From: CAZTLE01 sp964614415
Lineage (GTDB): Bacteria > Bacteroidota > Bacteroidia > Flavobacteriales > Flavobacteriaceae
Direction: 5' to 3'
Assembly (NCBI GenBank): GCA_964614415.1
Contig: CAZTLE010000199.1
Span: 1-7,310, forward strand
DNA: 7,310 nt
Positions 1 to 5,763 of the stretch are shown here, piece by piece. The notes under the pieces are model-generated. The model did no database searches, was not told where the DNA came from, and was given only the letters and a program-made list of their open reading frames with translations. Position 1 is the stretch's first letter, and each line of letters starts with the position of its first letter. A program made the position numbers and the translations under genes.

Positions 1-157
1 CAAGCATGGTTCTTACGTCCTCTACCTGTTGTTGGAGTTGGGGGTCAGCCTCCATGCGTTCGGAAAAAATGTTGTGTTCGGACTCATCCATGGTGCCATT
101 GAGATAACGTTCAATGGTCTCCAGGAGTTCTTGCGATATGTTGTTTTCTTTTTTCAC
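1..157 (-). CDS. Small acidic protein downstream of the sigma factor, N-terminal part only (putative anti-sigma or regulatory partner)
   Basis: The 52 readable codons run off the left edge of the window. The frame opens with GTG (157-155), the first start codon after an in-frame TAA that is also the stop of the sigma gene, so GTG is the only near start. The N-terminus begins MKKENNISQELLETIERYL and continues with an acidic, Glu/Gln-rich helical stretch including NGTMDESE and MEADPQLQQQVED. A short helical segment with a YLNGxM…E…F…R…ADPxL pattern is typical of the N-termini of anti-sigma factors and of regulatory proteins encoded next to sigma factors in Bacteroidota. No zinc-finger Cys/His motif is visible in the part present. 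The 3-nt spacing implies translation coupled to the sigma factor. The anti-sigma role is inferred from position and this weak pattern. It could equally be a TPR or membrane protein of unknown role whose remainder lies outside the window. Confidence 0.7.
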   Translation of the reverse strand, partial: MKKENNISQELLETIERYLNGTMDESEHNIFSERMEADPQLQQQVEDVRTML

Positions 158-160
158 GGT

Positions 161-724
161 TTATGATATGGATAGGGCAAGTTCTTTTAGTTTTTGCATG
201 CACCGGTATTTTTTGTTGCGGGCAGAGGCTTCTTCAATATTAAGGCTGGAAGCAATTTCGCGAACCGATTTTTTTCCGAAGTAAAATTCGGTGAGGAGTT
301 CTTTGCAGGGGAGTCCTAATTGTCCAAATGCCTCCATGACCTTACCGAGTTGTTCCTGCTTTCGTTGGGGAGTGTCGGAACCGTTGTCATCTTCCCGTTC
401 CAGTTGTTGGGGAAGAGATGCCGTCTTTTTGTACCGGGAAGATCTCAGGAAATCGGTCCATTTATTCCTGGCAATCCGGAACAGATAGCCTTGAAGGGCG
501 CTTTCGTTTTCGGGATGGAATTTGCCGTCTTTTACATTGCGCCAAACAGCAATAAACGCTTCCTGATAGGTGTCTTTGGCTTGAGATGGGGATCCGTTAT
601 TCATGAGAATAAAGGTTTCTACTTTTTTAAAGTTTTCCGTATACAATTTTTTCAGGGCCTGCTCATCGTTTGCCTGAATAGCTGCAACCAGCGAGAGTTG
701 CTCTATGTGACGTACTTCCCTCAT
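161..724 (-). CDS. RNA polymerase sigma factor, sigma-70 family, ECF-like
   Basis: A 187-residue protein with the two-domain layout of ECF sigma factors, which direct RNA polymerase to a dedicated promoter set. Region 2 spans about residues 22-95. It contains the helix with D51-TYQEAF (the conserved D-x-x-Q-E-x-F core-binding element) and the following LQGYLFRIARNKWTDFLR segment, used for -10 recognition and melting. A variable, charged linker lies at about 105-125. Region 4 (about 126-183) carries the helix-turn-helix, with LPCKELLTEFYF, then VREIASSLNIEEASARNKKYRCMQKLKEL for -35 binding. The length is normal for the group. The start at 724 is the first ATG of the frame and puts region 2 at the usual distance. 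A small protein gene follows after 3 nt and is probably co-transcribed. I cannot name the regulon or the inducing signal. Confidence 0.93.
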   Translation of the reverse strand: MREVRHIEQLSLVAAIQANDEQALKKLYTENFKKVETFILMNNGSPSQAKDTYQEAFIAVWRNVKDGKFHPENESALQGYLFRIARNKWTDFLRSSRYKKTASLPQQLEREDDNGSDTPQRKQEQLGKVMEAFGQLGLPCKELLTEFYFGKKSVREIASSLNIEEASARNKKYRCMQKLKELALSIS

Positions 725-739
725 CTCAAGTAGATAAAG

Positions 740-747
740 GAAAGATA
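740..747 (-). promoter_or_regulatory. Possible -7 element for the sigma-factor gene
   Basis: Read on the minus strand the octamer is TATCTTTC, one base off the Bacteroidota consensus TAnnTTTG (the last G is C). It lies 15 bases before the start codon at 724, the same short-leader arrangement seen for mvaD. I found no convincing -33 TTTG at the usual spacing, so this is a weak call. Confidence 0.3.
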
Positions 748-751
748 CTAA

Positions 752-780
752 AATTTTCGTAGGCCTGCTGTCCGAAAATT
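752..780. repeat. Perfect 8-bp inverted repeat in the divergent intergenic region
   Basis: AATTTTCG (752-759) and CGAAAATT (773-780) are exact reverse complements separated by 13 bases. Their centres are 21 bp apart, about two helical turns, which is the geometry expected for two half-sites of a dimeric DNA-binding protein. It lies 28-56 bases upstream of the sigma-gene start and about 100 bases upstream of mvaD, so regulation of the sigma operon is the likelier role. It lacks a following U-tract in either direction, so it is not a convincing terminator. Chance occurrence in AT-rich DNA remains possible. Confidence 0.45.
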
Positions 781-855
781 CAGCACATAGTACCCGGTGT
801 TCATAGATACATCGTAAAGGAGATTAATTGTCATCATCAAACCGAAAAAGAATGG

Positions 856-863
856 TATTTTTG
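856..863 (+). promoter_or_regulatory. Bacteroidota -7 promoter element of mvaD
   Basis: TATTTTTG matches the TAnnTTTG consensus of the Bacteroidota primary sigma factor exactly. It ends 16 bases before the mvaD ATG at 880, giving an expected transcript leader of only about 10 nt. A candidate TTG upstream (829-831) is spaced somewhat too far (about 25 bp), so no good -33 element is claimed. No Shine-Dalgarno sequence lies between the box and the start codon. Confidence 0.7.
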
Positions 864-879
864 CAGTGAAATTCTTTCT

Positions 880-1959
880 ATGACGGACGCCCGTTTTATT
901 CCGAAATCATATTCCAATACCCCTGAAGCAGGATCGGTTACCTGGCAGTCGCCAAGTAATATTGCCCTGGTGAAGTATTGGGGGAAACACGGGGAGCAAC
1001 TTCCCATGAATCCTTCCATTAGTTTCACTCTGGATGCATGTCACACGGTCACTACTCTGGAGTATGAGAAAAAGTCGGAACCCGGATATGCGTTTGAGGT
1101 GTTTTTAGACGGTACTCCTGTGTCCGATTTTGCGCCCAAGATTGCAACTTTTTTCGACCGGGTAGTAACATATCTTCCGTTCCTGGATACTTATAGGTTT
1201 GTAATACGAACCTCAAATTCGTTTCCGCACAGTAGTGGAATTGCCTCATCGGCCAGCGGTATGAGTGCATTGGCCCTCTGCCTTATGAGTCTTGAGCGTG
1301 AGATGATGGAAGAGGAGATGGCGGCGTCTGAGTTTTTACTGAAGGCTTCTTTCCTTGCACGTCTGGGTTCGGGTAGTGCTTGTCGCAGTATTGAAGGCCC
1401 CCTGGTTGTATGGGGAAGGAATGAAGCCGTGACAGCAAGTGACGATCTTTTTGGAGTGAGATACGAACATAATGTGCATCCTAACTTCCGGGACTATCAG
1501 GATACGATCCTGATCGTTGAGAAGGGGGAGAAGCAGGTGAGTAGTACGGTTGGTCACGGACTTATGGAAGGGCATCCGTTTGCTGAAAACCGTTTTCGTC
1601 AGGCCAATGAACATTTGGAAAAACTGGTGTCTGTACTTGATTTGGGAGACTATGGTTCCTTCATTGATATTGTGGAGAAAGAGGCATTGTCCTTGCATGC
1701 CATGATGATGACGTCCAGTCCCTATTTCATGCTTATGAAACCCAATACTTTGGAAATCATAAATCGGGTTTGGGCATATCGAAAAGAGACCGGGAGCCAT
1801 CTTTGTTTCACCCTGGATGCGGGGGCCAATGTGCACCTCTTGTATCCGCATAATGAGAAAGATTCGGTGCTCCAATTTATTAAGAACGAGTTGGTTGGAT
1901 TTTGTCAGAACGGCCAATATATTTGCGACCAAATTGGATTAGGCGCCAAAAAGTTGTAA
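880..1959 (+). CDS. mvaD: Diphosphomevalonate decarboxylase
   Basis: A 359-residue GHMP-superfamily enzyme for the last step of the mevalonate pathway: ATP-dependent decarboxylation of mevalonate 5-diphosphate to isopentenyl diphosphate in the cytosol. Family signatures are all present: SPSNIALVKYWGK (residues 24-36, with the substrate-binding Lys of VKYWGK), the phosphate-binding loop NSFPHSSGIASSASG (113-127), GSGSACRS (163-170), and the catalytic Asp313 in TLDAGAN (usually DAGPN). Length is normal to slightly long for the family. The start at 880 is supported by the promoter box just upstream and by a usual-length lead-in before the first motif. The mevalonate kinase gene follows after 29 nt and a UbiA prenyltransferase after that, so this gene probably leads an isoprenoid operon. 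Related decarboxylases acting on mevalonate 5-phosphate exist in other lineages, and motifs alone do not fully exclude this. Confidence 0.95.
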   Translation: MTDARFIPKSYSNTPEAGSVTWQSPSNIALVKYWGKHGEQLPMNPSISFTLDACHTVTTLEYEKKSEPGYAFEVFLDGTPVSDFAPKIATFFDRVVTYLPFLDTYRFVIRTSNSFPHSSGIASSASGMSALALCLMSLEREMMEEEMAASEFLLKASFLARLGSGSACRSIEGPLVVWGRNEAVTASDDLFGVRYEHNVHPNFRDYQDTILIVEKGEKQVSSTVGHGLMEGHPFAENRFRQANEHLEKLVSVLDLGDYGSFIDIVEKEALSLHAMMMTSSPYFMLMKPNTLEIINRVWAYRKETGSHLCFTLDAGANVHLLYPHNEKDSVLQFIKNELVGFCQNGQYICDQIGLGAKKL

Positions 1960-1988
1960 TTTTAACATCTATAAGCTGTGTTGTCCCC

Positions 1989-2927
1989 ATGAAAGGCCCA
2001 CTTTTCTATTCAAAAATTTTACTCTTTGGAGAGTACGGTATTATTAAAGACTCCAAAGGGTTATCCATCCCTTACAATTTTTACAAAGGCGCGTTGAAAA
2101 TCGATGCGGAGAAAACGGTTGCTACCCATACTTCGAATCAGAGCCTCAAGCGATTTGCATCGTATTTGACCGAGTTAACCGAGGAGTCTCCTTCATTGGT
2201 TTCTTTTAACCTGGACACCTTCAAAGCAGATATTGAAAGCGGATTGTATTTTGACAGTAGTATACCCCAGGGGTACGGTATCGGAAGTAGCGGTGCGCTG
2301 GTAGCAGCTGTCTATGACAAATACGCTACTGACAAGATCACAGTACTTGAGAATTTAACTCGTGATAAGCTGTTGAAGCTTAAGAAGATATTTAGCGCCA
2401 TGGAATCGTTCTTCCATGGAAAATCGTCCGGCCTGGATCCACTTAACAGTTACCTGAGTCTTCCGATCCTGATCAATTCCCAGGATCATATTGAACCTGC
2501 CGGGATTCCTTCCCAACCGGAAGAGGGGACCGGAGCGGTATTCCTATTGGATAGCGGTACGACGGGAGAGACGGCACCTATGGTGCAGATCTTCATGGAG
2601 AATATGAAACAGGAAGGGTTTAGAAACATGTTGAAGGATCAGTTTGTAAAGCATACCGATGCCTGTGTGGAGGATTTCCTGAAGGGAGATGTGAAATCGC
2701 TCTTCCGAAATATAAAGGACCTTTCCAAAGTGGTACTGGATAACTTTAAACCGATGATCCCAAAGGAGTTCCATACGCTTTGGAAGAAAGGGATCGACAC
2801 GAACGCATACTACCTCAAACTATGTGGTTCGGGAGGTGGAGGTTATATGTTGGGCTTTACACAGGATCTTGAGAAGGCCCGTGAGGCGCTCAAGGGACAT
2901 AAACTGGAAGTGGTCTATAACTTCTAA
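1989..2927 (+). CDS. Mevalonate kinase family GHMP kinase
   Basis: A 312-residue kinase that most likely phosphorylates mevalonate to mevalonate 5-phosphate. N-terminal motif YSKILLFGEYGII (residues 7-19) matches the mevalonate kinase K…L.GE pattern with Lys9 and Glu15. The ATP-phosphate loop is PQGYGIGSSGA (93-103). The segment from E139 through FHGKSSGLD to Asp150 corresponds to the mevalonate kinase E…HGxPSGxD motif that carries the catalytic Asp and a Mg-binding Glu. The C-terminal glycine motif is CGSGGGGYMLGF (279-290). The ATG at 1989 is preferred over an in-frame ATG at 1902, which lies inside mvaD and adds 29 residues unlike the family. It lies 29 nt after mvaD with no promoter visible between, so co-transcription is likely. 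Since no phosphomevalonate kinase is in the window, a role on that substrate, or on both, cannot be excluded from sequence alone. Confidence 0.9.
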   Translation: MKGPLFYSKILLFGEYGIIKDSKGLSIPYNFYKGALKIDAEKTVATHTSNQSLKRFASYLTELTEESPSLVSFNLDTFKADIESGLYFDSSIPQGYGIGSSGALVAAVYDKYATDKITVLENLTRDKLLKLKKIFSAMESFFHGKSSGLDPLNSYLSLPILINSQDHIEPAGIPSQPEEGTGAVFLLDSGTTGETAPMVQIFMENMKQEGFRNMLKDQFVKHTDACVEDFLKGDVKSLFRNIKDLSKVVLDNFKPMIPKEFHTLWKKGIDTNAYYLKLCGSGGGGYMLGFTQDLEKAREALKGHKLEVVYNF

Positions 2928-2968
2928 AGGCCCTTTTCCCACCTACCGATCCGGGTAATCGATGTACC

Positions 2969-3907
2969 ATGTTTACAAGAAAACAAAAGCTTCTACTGCT
3001 CAAGTTCTTTAGCCTGTTTTCCATTGTAAGGGGTTACAACATTCTCATAATTGTTATTGCCCAATATCTCACCTCGATATACATATTAGCGCCAAAGCTA
3101 CCCATACGGAAGGTTATTTTCGATCTCAACCTATTGATGATCGTGTTGGCTTCTTCCTGCGCGATAGCTGGAGGGTATATTATAAATAGTTTTTACGACA
3201 GCGAGAAGGATATCATCAATCGTCCCAGAAAAACCATGCTGGACCGGTTGGTGAGTCAAAGGACCAAACTATCGGCCTACTTTGTGTTCAACTTCCTTTC
3301 TGTCATATTTGCCAGCTATGTGTCGTTCCGGGCAGTAGTGTTCTTTTCCGTCTATATTTTCATGATCTGGTTCTATTCGCACAAGCTGAAGAAATATCCG
3401 TTCATTGGAAACCTTGTGGCGGCGATACTCGCGGTTATGCCGTTCTTTGCGGTCTTTATCTACTATAAGAATTTCGAACTGGTGATATTTGTACATGCGA
3501 CCTTCCTCTTCCTGCTTATTTCCATGCGGGAGTTGGTAAAGGACCTGGAGAACCTGAAAGGCGATTTGGCACAGAACTATCGTACAATTCCGGTGGTGTA
3601 CGGAGAGAAGATATCGAAGCAAATGCTCACCGTTCTGGCCTTGCTGACCCTGGTGCCCGTTTTTCTGCTCGTTACCCGGTTTGAGATCGGATATATGTAC
3701 CTTTATTTTTACATCAGCATTTTCTTTCTGGCCGTGTTTGTCGGCATTTTATGGCGATCGGCAAGAAAGCTACACTACCTTATCCTTCATAATATTCTGA
3801 AGTTCACCATTGTTGTGGGGGTCTTTAGTATTGTCCTCATTGACATAGAGGTGCTGCTTACCCGTTTTAGAAATTATGCAGAAAGTCTTCCCGGCGTGTT
3901 AGGGTAG
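2969..3907 (+). CDS. UbiA-superfamily prenyltransferase, (di)geranylgeranylglyceryl phosphate synthase-like
   Basis: A 312-residue integral membrane protein with about 8-9 hydrophobic segments and both Asp-rich motifs of the UbiA superfamily, which transfer a prenyl group from a prenyl diphosphate to an acceptor. The first motif is NSFYDSEKD (N73, D77, D81), in the NxxxDxxxD form common in archaeal-lipid and related members. The second is KDLENLKGD (D192, E194, D199), with YSHKLKKYPFIGN (136-148) between them. All Mg-diphosphate ligands are present, so an active enzyme is expected. Flavobacterial proteins of this type are commonly annotated as geranylgeranylglycerol-phosphate geranylgeranyltransferase, the second ether-forming step of archaeal-type lipid synthesis. 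The acceptor here is unproven, and a quinone or other aromatic acceptor is an alternative. It follows the mevalonate kinase by 41 nt with no promoter seen, so it probably belongs to the same operon and uses its products. Confidence 0.88.
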   Translation: MFTRKQKLLLLKFFSLFSIVRGYNILIIVIAQYLTSIYILAPKLPIRKVIFDLNLLMIVLASSCAIAGGYIINSFYDSEKDIINRPRKTMLDRLVSQRTKLSAYFVFNFLSVIFASYVSFRAVVFFSVYIFMIWFYSHKLKKYPFIGNLVAAILAVMPFFAVFIYYKNFELVIFVHATFLFLLISMRELVKDLENLKGDLAQNYRTIPVVYGEKISKQMLTVLALLTLVPVFLLVTRFEIGYMYLYFYISIFFLAVFVGILWRSARKLHYLILHNILKFTIVVGVFSIVLIDIEVLLTRFRNYAESLPGVLG

Positions 3908-3932
3908 GAGGTGGTTTCCGACCGTAAATACC

Positions 3933-3940
3933 TATTTTTA
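3933..3940 (+). promoter_or_regulatory. Possible -7 element before the nitrilase gene
   Basis: TATTTTTA differs from TAnnTTTG only at the last base and ends 4 bases before the nitrilase ATG at 3945. The leader would be very short or absent. No -33 element is evident. The gene may instead be read from the upstream operon. Confidence 0.25.
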
Positions 3941-3944
3941 TCCT

Positions 3945-4898
3945 ATGCAAAACGAAAACACACTCAAAGTAGCCCTGGGTCAGATTTCACCCGTTTGGCT
4001 GAATAAAGAAGCTACTCTCGAAAAAGTGGAGCAGCGTATTATTGAAGCAGCCTCCGAAGGAGCCGAACTTATCGCCTTTGGGGAAGGTCTGGTGCCGGGA
4101 TATCCCTTTTGGCTTGCACTCGTTGGGGGAGCCGAATGGAATACAGATATCAATAAAGAACTACATGCGCATTATCTGCGCAATTCGGTGACTATAGAGG
4201 ACGGTGATTTGGATTCGATATGTGATTTGGCCAAAAAGCACAACATTGCAGTGTATTTGGGTATTATTGAACGACCCCTGGATCGGGGAGGCAAGAGTAT
4301 TTATGCCTCACTGGTTTATATTTCTCCTGAAGGAGAGATTGGTTCCGTACACCGTAAGTTGCAGCCCACCTACGACGAGCGTCTTACCTGGTCGCCTGGG
4401 GATGGCAACGGGTTACGGGTGCATCCGCTTAAGAAGTTTACCGTTGGAGGGCTCAATTGTTGGGAAAACTGGATGCCGCTGCCAAGAGCTTCGCTCTACG
4501 CGCAGGGCGAAGACCTGCACGTGGCCGTTTGGCCAGGGAGCGATCACAACACCAAGGATATCACCCGCTTTGTAGCACGCGAGTCCCGGAGTTTTATGCT
4601 TTCGGTTTCGTCGTTAATGACCACAACCGACTTTCCGGCAGATACCCCTCATTTGAAAGCCCTTTTGGAAAAGGCGCCCGACGTCCTGGCCAATGGCGGC
4701 AGCGGCATAGCCGGCCCCGATGGTGAGTGGATCGTAGCTCCTGTTTTACATACGGAAGGAAATATTTATGCCACTCTTGATTTTAATCGGGTGCTGGAAG
4801 AGCGACAGAACTTCGACCCGGTGGGTCACTACTCAAGACCTGATGTTACCAAACTGATTGTCAACAGAGAACGGCAATCTACCGTTTCGTTCGAATAG
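3945..4898 (+). CDS. Nitrilase (carbon-nitrogen hydrolase superfamily)
   Basis: A 317-residue cytosolic hydrolase expected to convert a nitrile to its carboxylic acid and ammonia. The superfamily catalytic set is complete: Glu47 in AFGEGLVPGYPFW, Lys138 in HRKLQPTYDERLTW, the additional conserved Glu145 in the same segment, and the nucleophile Cys172 in GGLNCWENWMP. The CWEN context, together with the HRKLxPTxxER block, points to the nitrilase branch rather than amidases, ureidopropionases or NAD synthetase domains. Length is typical of bacterial nitrilases. The start at 3945 places the first beta strand (TLKVALGQISPVW) immediately at the N-terminus as in the family. It lies 37 nt after the UbiA gene in the same orientation, but no metabolic connection to isoprenoids is apparent. 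The natural substrate cannot be read from the sequence; aliphatic, aryl and cyano-amino-acid nitriles are all possible. Confidence 0.93.
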   Translation: MQNENTLKVALGQISPVWLNKEATLEKVEQRIIEAASEGAELIAFGEGLVPGYPFWLALVGGAEWNTDINKELHAHYLRNSVTIEDGDLDSICDLAKKHNIAVYLGIIERPLDRGGKSIYASLVYISPEGEIGSVHRKLQPTYDERLTWSPGDGNGLRVHPLKKFTVGGLNCWENWMPLPRASLYAQGEDLHVAVWPGSDHNTKDITRFVARESRSFMLSVSSLMTTTDFPADTPHLKALLEKAPDVLANGGSGIAGPDGEWIVAPVLHTEGNIYATLDFNRVLEERQNFDPVGHYSRPDVTKLIVNRERQSTVSFE

Positions 4899-4932
4899 TC
4901 CGTTACTTCGCTGTCAGATCATTCTTTGTGTG

Positions 4933-4940
4933 TATCTTTG
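4933..4940 (+). promoter_or_regulatory. Bacteroidota -7 promoter element of the pseudouridine synthase homologue
   Basis: TATCTTTG is an exact TAnnTTTG match, ending 19 bases before the ATG at 4960. The expected leader is about 12-14 nt. A weak TTCG at 4907-4910 lies about 22 bp upstream and could serve as a poor -33 element. This box also argues against translation starting at the upstream in-frame ATG at 4858. Confidence 0.65.
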
Positions 4941-4959
4941 CACCGCAAATAAATTCAGT

Positions 4960-5763
4960 ATGAGCAGAAATGATCGAAGTTGGCAGAAGAAAGGACCGGG
5001 AAAACCCCGCAAAGGGAGTGGTACGCCTGCTTCGAAGCCGAAGAAAGATGGGTCACAGACCAGAGATGGGATACGACTAAACAAATACATTGCAAACAGT
5101 GGAATATGTTCACGACGTGAGGCCGACATGTATATCGCCACAGGGCAGGTGATGGTCAATGGGAAAGTGATCAACGAGATGGGATTCAAGGTACAGCCCG
5201 GAGACGAGGTGCGCTTTGATGGTCGCCGAATCTCCCCTGAGGCCAACGCTTATGTCCTGCTTAACAAACCCAAAGGAGTGGCAACTACCGATAGTACTTC
5301 CAAAGGACTTACTGTGATGGATCTGGTGGCTAATGCAACCAAGGTAGGTATTAAGCCTTTTGGGCGTCTGGGTAGAAATGCTACCGGACTACTGTTGTTT
5401 ACCAACGATGATGAGTTCCGCCAAAAATTCAGTAAAAAAGGAATTGCCCGGCTTTTTCATGTGGAACTGGACAAGAATCTCAAGGCTGAGGATCTGAGAA
5501 AAATTTCTGAAGGGCTTACCGTGGAAGGAAAAGAGATCCAGGTGGAGGAGATAAGTTATGTGCAGAATGCACCGAAGAAAGAAGTTGGGTTGAAGGTGAA
5601 GCATACCGGGAATAGTGTCATTCGGAACATTTTTGAACATCTGGGATACAATGTAGTTCGGGTAGATTGTGTGACGTTGGGACCATTAACCAAGAAAGAT
5701 CTGCCACGCGGTAGATGGCGTCATCTTACCAAAGAAGAATTAAGCCTGTTCAGCATGCTGTAA
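4960..5763 (+). CDS. RsuA/RluB-family rRNA pseudouridine synthase homologue lacking the catalytic Asp
   Basis: A 267-residue protein with a basic, low-complexity N-terminus (about residues 1-37, rich in K, G, P, S), an S4 RNA-binding domain (about 38-88, IRLNKYIANSGICSRREAD), and an RsuA/RluB-type pseudouridine synthase domain (about 97-260). Active members isomerise uridine in rRNA and need the Asp of GRLD. Here the motif is GRLGRNATGLLLFTND (135-150), with Gly138 encoded by GGT (5371-5373) in place of Asp. Other conserved positions also differ: the usual N-R-Q-(I/V)-R-R block reads NSVIRN (218-223), and the usual (K/R)LxRV reads RVDCV (234-238). The frame is intact and full length, so this looks like a retained, probably non-catalytic RNA-binding paralogue rather than a decaying gene. 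The ATG at 4960 is chosen because a promoter box lies just before it; an in-frame ATG at 4858 is inside the nitrilase gene. The last 24 bases overlap the opposing glycosyltransferase gene. Confidence 0.9.
   Translation: MSRNDRSWQKKGPGKPRKGSGTPASKPKKDGSQTRDGIRLNKYIANSGICSRREADMYIATGQVMVNGKVINEMGFKVQPGDEVRFDGRRISPEANAYVLLNKPKGVATTDSTSKGLTVMDLVANATKVGIKPFGRLGRNATGLLLFTNDDEFRQKFSKKGIARLFHVELDKNLKAEDLRKISEGLTVEGKEIQVEEISYVQNAPKKEVGLKVKHTGNSVIRNIFEHLGYNVVRVDCVTLGPLTKKDLPRGRWRHLTKEELSLFSML

Noticed and set aside
320..733. Open frame of 137 codons on the plus strand opposite the sigma factor.
   Set aside because: It is fully antisense to a sigma factor with clear region 2 and region 4 motifs. Its own translation shows no recognisable domain and it has no promoter box.
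829..831. TTG considered as a -33 element for the mvaD promoter.
   Set aside because: The spacing of about 25 bp to the -7 box is longer than the usual 19-21 bp, so it is not annotated.
1336..1932. Long open frame of 198 codons on the minus strand opposite mvaD.
   Set aside because: It is a shadow of mvaD, whose family motifs span the same stretch, and its product has no recognisable pattern.
1902..1988. In-frame upstream ATG adding 29 residues to the mevalonate kinase.
   Set aside because: It overlaps the 3' end of mvaD in another frame. The family N-terminus, with the SKILLFGE motif, begins immediately after the ATG at 1989.
4204..4726. Two overlapping plus-strand frames (4204-4575 and 4457-4726) inside the nitrilase gene.
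   Set aside because: They are out of frame with a nitrilase whose catalytic residues are all present, and they show no family resemblance of their own.
4858..4959. In-frame upstream ATG that would extend the pseudouridine synthase homologue by 34 residues.
   Set aside because: It lies inside the nitrilase coding region and upstream of the exact TAnnTTTG box at 4933-4940. The extra residues do not look like the family's basic N-terminus, which begins at 4960.
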